Notes: generated by a model not told the origin, from the sequence alone. DNA of 64,000 nucleotides from Bacillus sp. OxB-1 (GCF_000829195.1 NZ_AP013294.1:916001-980000), one strand, 5' to 3'; counted from the stretch's first letter, positions 1-7,960 are shown. Made by a program: numbers and translations.

Positions 1-718
1 GATTTGTTGCGATGAAGCTTGCTGTTTTCGTGTAAATACGTGGATTCAGCTTTAATTGGTTGACGATCACTTCGGCAATATCTTCGGCTTGGATGAGTTT
101 AGCATCATCATTTTCTTTGATCAAACTTAAATCCAATGCCAAATCCGTGGCAACCGTACTAGGGGCCAACGCGGAAACCCGGATGTTATTCCGGCGGACT
201 TCCTGCGCCAATGATTCGGTGAACCCGATCACGCCGAACTTGGATGCGCTATATGCACTGGAGGTCGCGGCCCCATTCAAACCACTTGTCGAGGAGATCG
301 TAATGATGTCTCCCCCATTTTTCTCAATTAACTGAGGCAAGACGGCACGGGTCACGTAATAAGTTCCCATTAAGTTCACATCGATGATCTTCTTCCATTC
401 TTCCGGGTCCATGTCCAAGACAGAAGCAAAGGAGGCAATGCCCGCATTGTTAATTAAAATATCGGCAGCCCCTAAGTCATTTGTCAAGGAAGCAATCGCA
501 GCTTCCACTTGCTCTTTTGAAGATACGTCAGCTGCAGCATACGCTACATTGACGCCTAACGTTTCAATGTCCGCGGCCACTTCTTTCAACGTGGACTCGG
601 TTCTTGCGAGCAACCCGACATGTACCCCTTCTTTTGCCAATGCGATCGCAGTCGCCTTCCCGATCCCTCGTGCTGCGCCTGTGATGAACGCGACTTTTCC
701 ATGTAATGATTGTGCCAT
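1..718 (-). CDS. Short-chain dehydrogenase/reductase, FabG-like (3' end cut by window edge)
   Basis: NAD(P)-dependent oxidoreductase of the classical SDR family, probably cytoplasmic. The frame starts at ATG 718-716 behind an AAAGGGGAC ribosome site and stays open for 239 codons to the window edge. It shows the cofactor motif TGAARGIG (residues 13-20), NNAG (about 88-91), the catalytic Ser in ISSTSG (about 139-144) and YSASK with Tyr154/Lys158. Many FabG-like Bacillales proteins are about 239 residues, so very little should be missing. Substrate cannot be read from sequence; it could be a 3-oxoacyl-ACP reductase paralogue or another alcohol dehydrogenase. No operon partner is visible. Confidence 0.9.
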   Translation of the reverse strand, partial: MAQSLHGKVAFITGAARGIGKATAIALAKEGVHVGLLARTESTLKEVAADIETLGVNVAYAAADVSSKEQVEAAIASLTNDLGAADILINNAGIASFASVLDMDPEEWKKIIDVNLMGTYYVTRAVLPQLIEKNGGDIITISSTSGLNGAATSSAYSASKFGVIGFTESLAQEVRRNNIRVSALAPSTVATDLALDLSLIKENDDAKLIQAEDIAEVIVNQLKLNPRIYTKTASFIATN

Positions 719-810
719 TTTGCTGTCCCCTTTCATGCTGTCTGTATGATCGCTCCCATTATACGATAATGGCGGATAGGAGGCATGGATTTGGTTTGGA
801 GATTCGGATG

Positions 811-1089
811 TTATGGCTGGTCTTCCACGATTTCTTGCACTTCGCTCAATTGCTGTTTCATCAAATTCAACTGTTCTTTGTTTTGCCGAACCGTATCCAT
901 ATGCTCATCATGTTGTGCCGCATTCGCGACTGCTTTTTCCGCACGTGTAATTGAATTGAAAGCATGCTCAACCGCTATCTCTTCCGGATGTGACATCGCT
1001 TGCTTCACGGATCGGTCTGCCTTTTGAACAGAGTTGTTTGAAAAAGTGCCTGGATGTACCTTTTTCCAACTTGGTGTATCTTTGGCCAT
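811..1089 (-). CDS. Small hypothetical protein
   Basis: 92-residue soluble protein that I do not recognise. It begins with MAKDTPSWKKVHPGTFSNNS, is rich in Ala, Gln, Glu and Lys, and its second half looks like an amphipathic helix or short coiled coil. No signal peptide or membrane segment. The start has a good ribosome site (AAGGGAAGGAATAGCA then ATG). It lies upstream of and co-directional with the SDR gene, about 90 bp away, with no clear terminator between them, so co-transcription is possible. A spore-associated small protein is one possibility but nothing here proves it. Confidence 0.65.
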   Translation of the reverse strand: MAKDTPSWKKVHPGTFSNNSVQKADRSVKQAMSHPEEIAVEHAFNSITRAEKAVANAAQHDEHMDTVRQNKEQLNLMKQQLSEVQEIVEDQP

Positions 1090-1229
1090 TGCTATTCCTT
1101 CCCTTCCTGAAAGTTGACAACGATCTTAGTATTGTGAAATGCCCTGGAACTATGCGTCGATAGGAGGGAATGGATAGTTATGATATTCTTTGTGTAAGCA
1201 GGACAAACTGGGTGAATGCGAGGTTGTTT

Positions 1230-1817
1230 ATGAAAGAGAAGTCAGTAAAGAGAAATGAAGAGAAAAACGAAAAGCAACTGCGGATCATATTTCGCTTTTT
1301 ACTCATCCCTGTTGTTTTGGTATTCATAGGAACCATTCTACGTACATGGAATCGATCTGAGACGGATCTTTATAACGCGTTCGTCATCAATTTCATCGGG
1401 ATCACCTTTGTGTACGCTGCTGCTTTGGCGCTCTGTTCGTTTTTCCTGTATCTCTCCTTTGTCATAACTATTTATAATCCGCAAAGGATCAAAAAATCTT
1501 CGATCATCAAATTCGCCCTTGGCGGAATCTTCACCTTGCTCCTTACCATCTTTCTAGTCGTTTTCAGTGGCACTGAAACAAAAAAGTCGATTCAGGATTT
1601 GAGAGATTATGCCAATGGTGAATGGCGGGCCCAGGAATTATTGGTGAAAGATGTCTACAGAGGACCTCGTCGTTCCAAAAGGGTACTAATTGAAACGGAC
1701 GAAGGTGAATTGATTCTCCATAGGGAGAGCTTTCGGATCTATGAAGGGGAATCGTATCGTTTCACCTATTTAGATGCCACTAACACGATTATTAAGGTGG
1801 AAAATGTTATGGAATAG
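1230..1817 (+). CDS. Hypothetical membrane protein with extracytoplasmic C-terminal domain
   Basis: About 195 residues. The lysine-rich N terminus is followed by three hydrophobic segments (roughly residues 18-38, 52-80 and 95-118), then a charged C-terminal domain of about 75 residues with the look of a small beta-rich fold. I do not recognise the family. Start choice is uncertain. ATG 1230 has a weak AGG site about 10 bases upstream. ATG 1170 is in frame but sits one base after an AGGAGGG, too close to be used well. That strong AGGAGGG is better spaced for ATG 1180, which opens a frame of only five codons, so a leader peptide or an upstream frameshift should be considered. Confidence 0.6.
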   Translation: MKEKSVKRNEEKNEKQLRIIFRFLLIPVVLVFIGTILRTWNRSETDLYNAFVINFIGITFVYAAALALCSFFLYLSFVITIYNPQRIKKSSIIKFALGGIFTLLLTIFLVVFSGTETKKSIQDLRDYANGEWRAQELLVKDVYRGPRRSKRVLIETDEGELILHRESFRIYEGESYRFTYLDATNTIIKVENVME

Positions 1818-1994
1818 GTATTTTACTGGAGTTCTCATTTTTCCGGTTATTATGGCTGAAACTATAGTCTAGTTCAAAATGAGCTAGGCCATTTTGCTTC
1901 AATGCGGCAATTTGCGGAATTAAAAAAATCCAAGTCCCGCTTTATGTATGATAAAATAATATAGTTACACATCAGCAACAAGGAGGGGCTCCTC

Positions 1995-2891
1995 ATGAAC
2001 ATAAATAAAGGGATTATATTTATATTAGTAGGCGCTTCGTTTTTTGGTTTCACCCCCATATTTGCGAAATTAGGGTTTAGCTACGGCTATTCACTAGGCC
2101 AGATCAATATCGTCCAAATGGTGATTTCCGCATTCCTTCTATGGTCGTTCACTTTGATAAAACGCTCCAGTTTCAAAGGGCTCAATAAGAAGAATCTTTT
2201 TCAAATAATGATGACTGGTTGCTTTGTCGGGTTAACCAGCATCTTTTATTATGGTTCCATGCAGTATCTGCCCGCTTCCTTGGCCATCATTTTATTGTTC
2301 CAATTTGTATGGATCGGGTTCCTGTTGGAATGGATTTTCAGCAAGACGAGGCCGGCCCCCATTGCAGTCCTGTCCATCATTTTAATTTTAATAGGAGTCT
2401 TTTTTGCTTCAAATATTGTGAATGGAGACATACAAGGCTTGCCGATAAAAGGATTTATATTCGGTATTTTATCTGCATTCACCTATGCAGGTTTTATCTT
2501 TTTCAGTGGAAAAGTCGCTGTAAAAGTCGATGCTTGGACTCGGAGCTCTTTGATGGTAACCGGATCGACCATCATGGTGCTCGTCGTCTTTATGCGCGAC
2601 CTTCCAACTATCCTGCCTTTGGAGAAAAGCCTGTTGACAACTGCGGCCGGGGTGTCATTATTCGGCGCAGTCCTCCCGCCGCTCTTTTTTGCATTGGGCG
2701 CACCGTTAGTGTCGGGAGGAATCGCAAATATATTGACATCCATTGAATTGCCGATCGCCATCCTATCCGCCAGCATCATTCTGTCGGAAACCGTAACTCC
2801 GCTGCAGTGGCTCGGCACCGCCATTATCCTGGCCGCGATCGCGTTCAATGAAATCGGCCCGAGTCTTTTCAGGATTCGGAAGCATAGTTAG
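1995..2891 (+). CDS. EamA/DMT-family transporter
   Basis: 298-residue inner-membrane protein with about ten hydrophobic helices arranged as two EamA halves (roughly residues 5-140 and 150-290), the layout of drug/metabolite transporters. The start has a strong AAGGAGGGG site. Substrate is not predictable; the family exports or imports amino acids, metabolites or drugs. It is a single gene closed by a hairpin at 2905-2950. The converging gene on the other strand ends inside that hairpin. Confidence 0.88.
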   Translation: MNINKGIIFILVGASFFGFTPIFAKLGFSYGYSLGQINIVQMVISAFLLWSFTLIKRSSFKGLNKKNLFQIMMTGCFVGLTSIFYYGSMQYLPASLAIILLFQFVWIGFLLEWIFSKTRPAPIAVLSIILILIGVFFASNIVNGDIQGLPIKGFIFGILSAFTYAGFIFFSGKVAVKVDAWTRSSLMVTGSTIMVLVVFMRDLPTILPLEKSLLTTAAGVSLFGAVLPPLFFALGAPLVSGGIANILTSIELPIAILSASIILSETVTPLQWLGTAIILAAIAFNEIGPSLFRIRKHS

Positions 2892-2904
2892 TGAATGGTC
2901 CAAG

Positions 2905-2950
2905 ACTGTAATCAAACTCAATGATCGTTGAGCTTGATTACAGTTTTTCA
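2905..2950. terminator. Bidirectional terminator between converging genes
   Basis: ACTGTAATCAA and TTGATTACAGT form a stem, followed by TTTTT on the plus strand. It closes the EamA gene, and the minus-strand frameshifted gene stops inside the stem (TAA at 2938-2940). Confidence 0.75.
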
Positions 2951-3221
2951 AAATCAGGTGGCAGCTTATTTACTAACCCGTCAATCTTGGAACTATTAAG
3001 CAAAACTTCATTATTCAAGTTCATCAATTCATGGGTATTTACGTATAACAATTCAAAGGTATCCTCTATATTTTTCCCTTTTCTAAATCTCTTGATGCAA
3101 AGCTGAGTTCCACACCCGACCTCATTGTGAACGCTGTCATATAGCTGATTTCAACCGCATCCTCCGACAGCCGTTCCAAATGACCGATGAGTTGCGTCGT
3201 AACAAGCTCAAGCCTACTCAT
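2938..3221 (-). pseudogene. Small gene with a single-base frameshift, downstream of the MazG-like gene
   Basis: The frame starts at ATG 3221-3219, overlapping the end of the MazG-like gene, and encodes MSRLELVTTQLIGHLE onward before a stop near 3066. The next frame continues immediately with a further 46 codons (GKNIEDTFELLYVNTHELMN onward) ending at TAA 2938-2940 inside the terminator. The two parts join if one base is added in the run AAAAGGGAAAAA at about 3075-3087. The joined product would be about 94 residues, acidic and probably helical. I do not recognise the family. Either the gene is broken or the base is a homopolymer sequencing error; the strongly coding character of both parts favours a very recent event or an error. 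Confidence 0.6.
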
Positions 3222-3540
3222 CCTCGACCTCGATGAGATAGATCCGTTCGTTGAAAGCCCCCCGCTCTTCCGCTTTCTTTTCACGGATCATGTCGAGCTG
3301 GTGGGGTGTCGCGCCGTGGGCTGCCGCTGCTGCATAGATCAGTTCCAGCATGTCCGCCAGCTCCTCCACTGCCGCCACAGCATGATCAGCTGCAAGGTAT
3401 TCCTCAAGCTCCTCTCCTAACTTCGTCCGCAATTCCTCCATATACTCTTCGTCGCCCAGAATCCGCAGGGATAGCCGCTTTCCGCTTTTTTCAATGATTT
3501 CCGGGATACGGTCCCGGACGAGTTTGTTATATACTGGCAT
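3214..3540 (-). CDS. MazG-like / phosphoribosyl-ATP pyrophosphohydrolase-like protein
   Basis: 108 residues from ATG 3540 (MPVYNKLVRDRIPEIIEKSG), preceded by GGAGG at normal spacing; the longer upstream frame has no ribosome site. The protein matches small all-alpha NTP pyrophosphohydrolases: an N-terminal YNKLVRDRIPEII, then two helices with acidic ligands in KLGEELEEYL and VEELADMLELIYA, which would bind Mg2+. Such proteins hydrolyse NTPs to NMP and pyrophosphate, often for house-cleaning of unusual nucleotides. It is translationally coupled to the frameshifted small gene downstream. Confidence 0.8.
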   Translation of the reverse strand: MPVYNKLVRDRIPEIIEKSGKRLSLRILGDEEYMEELRTKLGEELEEYLAADHAVAAVEELADMLELIYAAAAAHGATPHQLDMIREKKAEERGAFNERIYLIEVEDE

Positions 3541-3729
3541 ATTATTAGCCGCCTCCGTTTCAATTTTCGCTCCACTTGCTTGAATCAATTATCATTATAA
3601 GACTTTCCAATACATTTACAAAGGATGGGAGAATGGCACAGCGTGAAATTTTTTCCGGCAGGTAATTTTGATATAATATTCTATAATTCTTATTATGAAA
3701 AAGTTAAATTATCTTCCCGTTTTCATGGA

Positions 3730-3776
3730 ATTACATTGTTATTTATTAATAAAGAATTTATTCAAAACAATGTAAT
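3730..3776. repeat. 11-bp inverted repeat in an AT-rich gap
   Basis: ATTACATTGTT (3730-3740) and AACAATGTAAT (3766-3776) are perfect inverted copies around a 25-bp AT-rich loop. No T-run follows, so it is not a simple terminator. It could be a protein-binding site or remnant. The rest of 3541-3870 shows no convincing gene; the plus-strand 71-codon frame here lacks a ribosome site and coding character. Confidence 0.4.
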
Positions 3777-3871
3777 GCTTCCAAGTTTTTTTCATTCGCC
3801 CTGTATCCTTTTCCAAAAAGGGAGACTATCTATTGAGTAACATATAGTATTACTTTGTTGGAGGGAAAGTC

Positions 3872-3988
3872 ATGAATCTACTGATCAACAAGCCACAACG
3901 TCGGAAACCGTCCTGTGCATCTCTCTGGGACGATGTATCACAAGAGCTGTCCAAATTGCCCCGTCCATCGGTGCAATTTGTCACCTAG
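3872..3988 (+). CDS. Possible 38-residue small protein
   Basis: ATG 3872 follows a strong TTGGAGGGAAAGTC ribosome site and opens 38 codons (MNLLINKPQRRKPSCASLWD onward) ending at TAG 3986-3988. The composition is protein-like (basic N terminus, one Cys, two Trp/Phe-containing helices at most), and a few more codons after the TAG also look coding, so it could be a broken gene start. I do not recognise it. The remaining gap up to 4198 shows nothing I can support. Confidence 0.35.
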   Translation: MNLLINKPQRRKPSCASLWDDVSQELSKLPRPSVQFVT

Positions 3989-4198
3989 GAAGAGGGCAAG
4001 ATGCCCCATGTCATCAGGTCAAACTGCCCCCACCAATAACTAAAGACTTTAAGAATTATTAAATAATACTAGATTGTCGAGACAAGTCTCGCCCCCATCC
4101 TAGAAATGACTTACAGTTCAATGTCAAAAAAACGAACATGAGTAAACTAAAAAACAAGTTAACCTTTATCAGATTAACCTGTTTCGTACAGGGTATTA

Positions 4199-4690
4199 TT
4201 AGTCCTTTTTCCGAAAGGTGCTAGGCATGATGACAAGCTCTACTGTCCCTCGGGCGCAGAGGGTGTCCTCAGCGTACATTTCGGTCTCGACCTTCCATCT
4301 TTTCGGGTGGATTTCTTCGACAGTTCCTACGGCTTTTAACAGAACCCCTTGAGGAGTCGGTTTCAAGTATTCCACATTGAGGGAAGCCGTGACAAATCGT
4401 GGTGGTTCGGACCCGTCGCCAATTTCGTTCCCGTTTTTACGGTGCAACGCTAGCGCGGCAGATCCTGATCCATGGCAATCAATGAAAGAGGCGATTAAGC
4501 CCCCATAGATGAATCCTGGAATCCCTCCCGAGTATTTTGAATCCGGCGCAAAGTAGGTGACCGTCTTGTCTCCATCCCAGCCAGTCCGCAGGTGGTGGCC
4601 CTCTTCATTCAGTCGGCCACATCCATAGCAATGAGCGAAGTCATCCGGATAAATATCTTGAATTGCTGTTTCTACAGCTCGTTTTTCCAT
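4199..4690 (-). CDS. PaaI-family acyl-CoA thioesterase (hotdog fold)
   Basis: 163 residues with AAGGAGG upstream of the start. The N-terminal HCYGCGRLNEEGHHL, the central GGIPGFIYGGLIASFIDCHG and the later TASLNVEYLKPTP are the layout of PaaI/4HBT-type hotdog thioesterases, which hydrolyse acyl-CoA esters in the cytoplasm as homotetramers. The residue pair in GGLIASFIDCHG corresponds to the active-site helix, with Asp as likely catalytic acid. The upstream inverted repeat at 4736-4751 may be a repressor site. Substrate is unknown. Confidence 0.82.
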   Translation of the reverse strand: MEKRAVETAIQDIYPDDFAHCYGCGRLNEEGHHLRTGWDGDKTVTYFAPDSKYSGGIPGFIYGGLIASFIDCHGSGSAALALHRKNGNEIGDGSEPPRFVTASLNVEYLKPTPQGVLLKAVGTVEEIHPKRWKVETEMYAEDTLCARGTVELVIMPSTFRKKD

Positions 4691-4735
4691 TTGTCGACCT
4701 CCTTAAAGTCTCGTAAATAGACCATCAATCAACTC

Positions 4736-4751
4736 TCGAGCGAGCGCTCAA
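4736..4751. promoter_or_regulatory. Candidate TetR-type operator upstream of the thioesterase
   Basis: TCGAGCG-AG-CGCTCAA is an inverted repeat with 6 of 7 positions matching, 45 bp before the thioesterase start. Short GC-rich dyads of this shape are typical TetR-family operators, and fatty-acid regulators of that family control acyl-CoA genes in Bacillales. No such regulator is encoded nearby. Confidence 0.4.
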
Positions 4752-4845
4752 TCACTACGATGTCTAAAGTATAACTTGGTGTTTTCTTTTTTTCAACAAA
4801 AGTTAGAATATTTACTCTGAATTGAATGGAGAATTTCCATTAGAA

Positions 4846-4878
4846 ATAAAAAAACACTCACAGCTAGTCGTGAGTGTC
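4846..4878 (-). terminator. Terminator of the GIY-YIG gene
   Basis: On the minus strand GACACTCAC-GACTAGCT-GTGAGTG is followed by seven T residues. It lies 25 bp after the GIY-YIG stop codon. Confidence 0.8.
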
Positions 4879-4903
4879 TGGCAACAGGACTGCATGCTGC
4901 TCC

Positions 4904-5260
4904 TTACCTGAAAAATGCCTTGTCTATATTATATTTCGACTTGAGCTCATTGATTAGATACGTTTCGTAAATTTCCCGATGGACCGGGTCTTCCACAACA
5001 TACGCCTCAATTTTGGTGACTTCATCCCGGTGATTTTTAATCGGGGATACCGTATCCTCAAAATGTTTTTTAATTCTCGGTCTGAGCTTCCTTGCTTTCC
5101 CGACGAATAAGAGGTCCTGGTTTTTATTATAGAACATGAAAATGCCGCCTTTGTCCCGGGGAATCGAATGGAAATCCGGAAACCCGTACATACCGCTTTC
5201 TTCCGGGTCGTCCCGTTTCGTTATAGTGACCGATGGATCTGGAATGGTTATGTTTATCAA
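4904..5260 (-). CDS. GIY-YIG domain protein
   Basis: 118 residues. A GIY-YIG core similar to the N terminus of UvrC: GGIFMFYN (GIY position, about residues 38-45), then LLFVGKARKLRPRIKKHF (YIG position is FVG, followed by the conserved Arg) and a late Glu/Asn region (IYETYLINELKSKYN). In this fold Tyr, Arg, Glu and metal cut DNA. The stand-alone size fits small nucleases of unknown role. The start codon is TTG (5260-5258) chosen because AAGGAGGAACGTCA precedes it at ideal distance; no ATG is available. Single gene with its own terminator. Confidence 0.8.
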   Translation of the reverse strand: MINITIPDPSVTITKRDDPEESGMYGFPDFHSIPRDKGGIFMFYNKNQDLLFVGKARKLRPRIKKHFEDTVSPIKNHRDEVTKIEAYVVEDPVHREIYETYLINELKSKYNIDKAFFR

Positions 5261-5412
5261 TGACGTTCCTCCTTCAATTTCTTCCTAAATCTTATCATAC
5301 CTTGAAATGGGATACTTACTTAATTGTGATGCGGTTGCCCACTTAAGCGAAGTGGGAGGTAAGTGCTGTTTTTCTGATTAAAGTTTATAATACAAATTAA
5401 GGTGGTGATTGC

Positions 5413-5820
5413 ATGCTAAGCAATGACATTAAAGAACAACTTATAGAAAAATTAAAACAACAGGTGAATCCTGATTTTATCATCCTTTTTGGTTCTTTCG
5501 CAAAAGGGACCGTACATGAGGAAAGTGACGTAGATCTCGCTTATTTCAGCGACAAGCAGCTATCGTCTTATGATCAGTTCATCCTTGCAGGAGAGCTTGC
5601 CCTCATTTGCGGGCGGGAGGTGGATGTTGTCAATATTCGAGAAATCGATACGGTATTCACCATGCAAATTTTTGAGCAAGGAACACCTATTTACATCCAA
5701 GACGAGGGTGAATACATCCGGCAAAGGATGAAAGCGTACAGCATGTATGCGACATTGAACGAGCAGCGCGCACCCATTCTTGAGGCGATTAAGAAACGAG
5801 GAAGTGTGTTTGATGAATGA
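5413..5820 (+). CDS. mntA: MntA-type nucleotidyltransferase antitoxin
   Basis: 135 residues. Minimal nucleotidyltransferase with GSFAKG (Gly27-Ser28) and SDVDLA (Asp39, Asp41), the GSx10DxD signature. In characterised MntA/HepT systems this enzyme adds AMP groups to a tyrosine of the partner HEPN ribonuclease and silences it. It sits directly before a HEPN gene, with which it overlaps by 8 bp, so the pair is one operon. A TATAAT box lies at 5386-5391 and AAGGTGGTG precedes the ATG. A CCCACTT/AAGTGGG hairpin stands just upstream of the promoter. Confidence 0.88.
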   Translation: MLSNDIKEQLIEKLKQQVNPDFIILFGSFAKGTVHEESDVDLAYFSDKQLSSYDQFILAGELALICGREVDVVNIREIDTVFTMQIFEQGTPIYIQDEGEYIRQRMKAYSMYATLNEQRAPILEAIKKRGSVFDE

Positions 5821-6220
5821 TGTTATTTTGAATAAAGTAACAACGATTGAACGTTGTGTGAAAAGGATTCAGGAAGTGTACGAAGACAAGCCTGAGAATT
5901 TATCCGATTTCACAAAGCAGGACAGCATCGTTTTAAACATTCAACGCGCCTGCGAAGCAAGTATCGACCTTGCGATGCACGTAGTAAGCGAGAAAAAACT
6001 TGGTGTGCCAAAAGCGAGCCGGGAAGCATTTCAATTCCTTGAAGAGGCAAAAATAATTGATTCTTCACTTGCAAAAACATTAATGAATATGGTCGGATTT
6101 CGAAATATTGCTGTCCATGACTACCAAGCACTAAAGCCCGATATTTTACAAGCAATTTTAGACAAGCATATTAATGATTTTAAGGCGTTTACGAAGGTGA
6201 TTTTGCAGTTGGAAAATTGA
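5813..6220 (+). CDS. hepT: HepT-type HEPN ribonuclease toxin (DUF86)
   Basis: 135 residues starting at ATG 5813 (GAGG upstream), inside the last codons of mntA. An all-helical HEPN domain with the catalytic R-x4-H motif at Arg97-His102 (FRNIAVHDY); the following Tyr104 is the residue modified by MntA in characterised pairs. These toxins cut RNA (tRNA in studied cases) when released, giving growth arrest and possibly phage defence. Catalytic residues and the Tyr are all present, so the module looks functional. Confidence 0.87.
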   Translation: MNDVILNKVTTIERCVKRIQEVYEDKPENLSDFTKQDSIVLNIQRACEASIDLAMHVVSEKKLGVPKASREAFQFLEEAKIIDSSLAKTLMNMVGFRNIAVHDYQALKPDILQAILDKHINDFKAFTKVILQLEN

Positions 6221-6282
6221 GATCTCAGAAAAACTCATGATTCTCCAACCTCTTGCAATGGACAGAGGCAGAGACGAATTAT

Positions 6283-6322
6283 GCCTATTCAAGAGAGAAG
6301 GGCATTCTTGAATAGGCTTTTT
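6283..6322 (+). terminator. Terminator of the mntA-hepT operon
   Basis: GCCTATTCAAG and CTTGAATAGGC form an 11-bp perfect stem followed by TTTTT. On the other strand about 45 codons of open frame end in the same stem; they have no start of their own and are probably a shadow or gene remnant. Confidence 0.85.
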
Positions 6323-6424
6323 AGGGTTTGATTATTGTCTAAAAGATAGTCTAAACCTTTCTGTAAATGATGACATACTTCAATATTCCCATCATTTGTG
6401 AGAACAGCCTTTCGTTCATCCGTA

Positions 6425-7471
6425 TTAGATCTGCAAAATAGAAAGAATATCATCATTTTCACAGGTTTGCGCCAACTTCCTTGCTGTCTTCCCGGTGTGA
6501 TCTTCAGCATGAATGTCTGCACCATAATGTAATAGTATTTCCACAGCGGCAGCATTTTGGGTTTGGATCGCCCTGTGCAGAACCGTTTGTTTATACTGAT
6601 TTCTACCTTCAATCGCAGCCCCGTGTTCTAGAAGAAATTTGATGCCGACCACATTATTGGCGTCCGCAAAGCTATGCAGCGGAGGGAACGGTTTTCCTTC
6701 CTGATTCAAGTCGCAGCCCATTTTTAGAATGTCTTCCAGCAGCGCTTCATCCTGACAACGAAGGGCAATCCCAAAACCTTTCTTTTTTACCTCTTTCTCG
6801 TAAACATCCGGAAAATGAGAATGGATATAATTCACGATATCACTGGAATATTGAAATGCGATTTCGAGAGGCGTTTGGGCCAAAGCGCGCTTCCCGACAT
6901 TTGCCCCCTCTTCAGCAAGCAGTTGAAATGCCTCTACATTATCGTGCTTACTACAAAATTGCAGCGGCGTACCGCTATATTTCAAAACCTTGTCCAACTG
7001 GGACTTTTTCGCATTGGGGACGAGTTCCCTAATCCGCTCGATGTCATTCAGATAGCAAGCAAAAACTAATGTTTGTTTAATTTTTTCAGCTTTTAATGAT
7101 TCCCGCAAGACCTCCTTTCTTTCCTCCTCCGCGGGCTCCAAATTATATCTTTGGAAATTGAGCAGCTCAAAGAGATCCGCATCAAATAACTCAGGATTTA
7201 TATCTTTCACCACGCCATGGTCAACCAATGCACCCGCATCTGCTTTGATACAAAGGATGCCTTGTCCCCGCATTAAAGTCTGAATCGTATCGACATACTT
7301 GTTAAAGAGAGCAACCGCAATGTCTCCATCATATGAAGCTTCATTTTCAACGATTGTAAAATATCCGCTCGTAAACGAGTTCTCAGTCCCTGAAATGAAG
7401 TACGTATACGTTTTTTCCTGTAACATTGGCTCATTGATAATAGCTTCTACTAAATCTTCAAGGTTATTCAT
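6425..7471 (-). CDS. Ankyrin repeat protein
   Basis: 348 residues from ATG 7471 (MNNLEDLVEAIIN), preceded by AAGGTGG; the upstream codons have no ribosome site. Residues 1-115 form a separate N-terminal domain that resembles enhanced SseB-like stress proteins (repeated acidic/hydrophobic pattern, ending in the FDADLFELLNFQRYNLEP region). From about residue 135 onward come ankyrin repeats, clearest as GTPLQFCSKHDNVEAFQLL, PPLHSFADANNVVGIKFLL, TVLHRAIQTQNAAAVEILL and the HTGKTARKLA cap. Ankyrin arrays mediate protein binding. Partner unknown; no operon partner. Confidence 0.8.
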   Translation of the reverse strand: MNNLEDLVEAIINEPMLQEKTYTYFISGTENSFTSGYFTIVENEASYDGDIAVALFNKYVDTIQTLMRGQGILCIKADAGALVDHGVVKDINPELFDADLFELLNFQRYNLEPAEEERKEVLRESLKAEKIKQTLVFACYLNDIERIRELVPNAKKSQLDKVLKYSGTPLQFCSKHDNVEAFQLLAEEGANVGKRALAQTPLEIAFQYSSDIVNYIHSHFPDVYEKEVKKKGFGIALRCQDEALLEDILKMGCDLNQEGKPFPPLHSFADANNVVGIKFLLEHGAAIEGRNQYKQTVLHRAIQTQNAAAVEILLHYGADIHAEDHTGKTARKLAQTCENDDILSILQI

Positions 7472-7542
7472 AAGTCCACCTTCCTCTATTAAGAACAAAC
7501 AGACCGCCACCGGGCAAGTACACCCCTTTTAAAAATAAAAGA

Positions 7543-7574
7543 AATGAAAATGCCTGGCAAATGGCATTTTCATT
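7543..7574. terminator. Bidirectional hairpin terminator
   Basis: AATGAAAATGCC and GGCATTTTCATT form a perfect 12-bp stem with an 8-base loop, between the GGDEF remnant and the ankyrin gene. Confidence 0.6.
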
Positions 7575-7603
7575 AATGAGCAAGTACTGAGTTAAGCGGG
7601 AAG

Positions 7604-7879
7604 TTATCCCCGCATTGAAATTTTCTCTTCGTACATTGTTCGATCTGCCACTTCCAGGATTTCCTCTACAGTGGTCAGCATGCCGGGCTCATAATAGGCG
7701 ATTCCATGGCTTGCTGAAAGTTCATAGGTCTTTTCCCCCGACAGATTAAAACGATGAAACTCTCGTGCAATATCCATCCATGTCGCTTCCACTTTCTCTT
7801 TATTTTTCCCAAAGAAAACGATGATAAATTCGTCACCGCCCATTCGGAATAGCACATCGCCGGATTCAATATTACGATT
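7604..7879 (-). pseudogene. GGDEF domain gene, 3' fragment interrupted by IS66
   Basis: The frame encodes the second half of a diguanylate cyclase domain: IESGDVLFRMGGDEFIIVF with an intact GGDEF signature, followed by the usual C-terminal SHGIAYYEPG and VADRTMYEEK. It is cut by the IS66 insertion exactly at the 8-bp target duplication. The immediately preceding residues (GHSAGDDLIKTSCEINRN) are found in frame on the far side of the insertion at 10226-10287. The N-terminal half is absent altogether, so the gene was already truncated or was damaged again after the insertion. GGDEF proteins make cyclic di-GMP; this one cannot. Confidence 0.85.
7872..7879. repeat. Left 8-bp target duplication of the IS66 element
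   Basis: TTACGATT, identical to 10218-10225. An 8-bp duplication is the known product of IS66-family insertion. Confidence 0.9.
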
Positions 7880-7960
7880 GTAAGCCCGAAATATAAAAAG
7901 AACGCCCATGAGGCGCACAGCACAAATAGCCCTGGCATTCGAGTTTTTTCGAATGCAGGG

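Noticed and set aside
4021..4198. tRNA or small structured RNA
   Set aside because: No cloverleaf or strong stem-loop with conserved arms; only scattered TTAACC repeats.
6289..6420. C-terminal fragment of a minus-strand gene (about 45 codons ending in the hepT terminator)
   Set aside because: No start of its own and the upstream part is antisense-frame to the ankyrin gene; cannot tell from chance.
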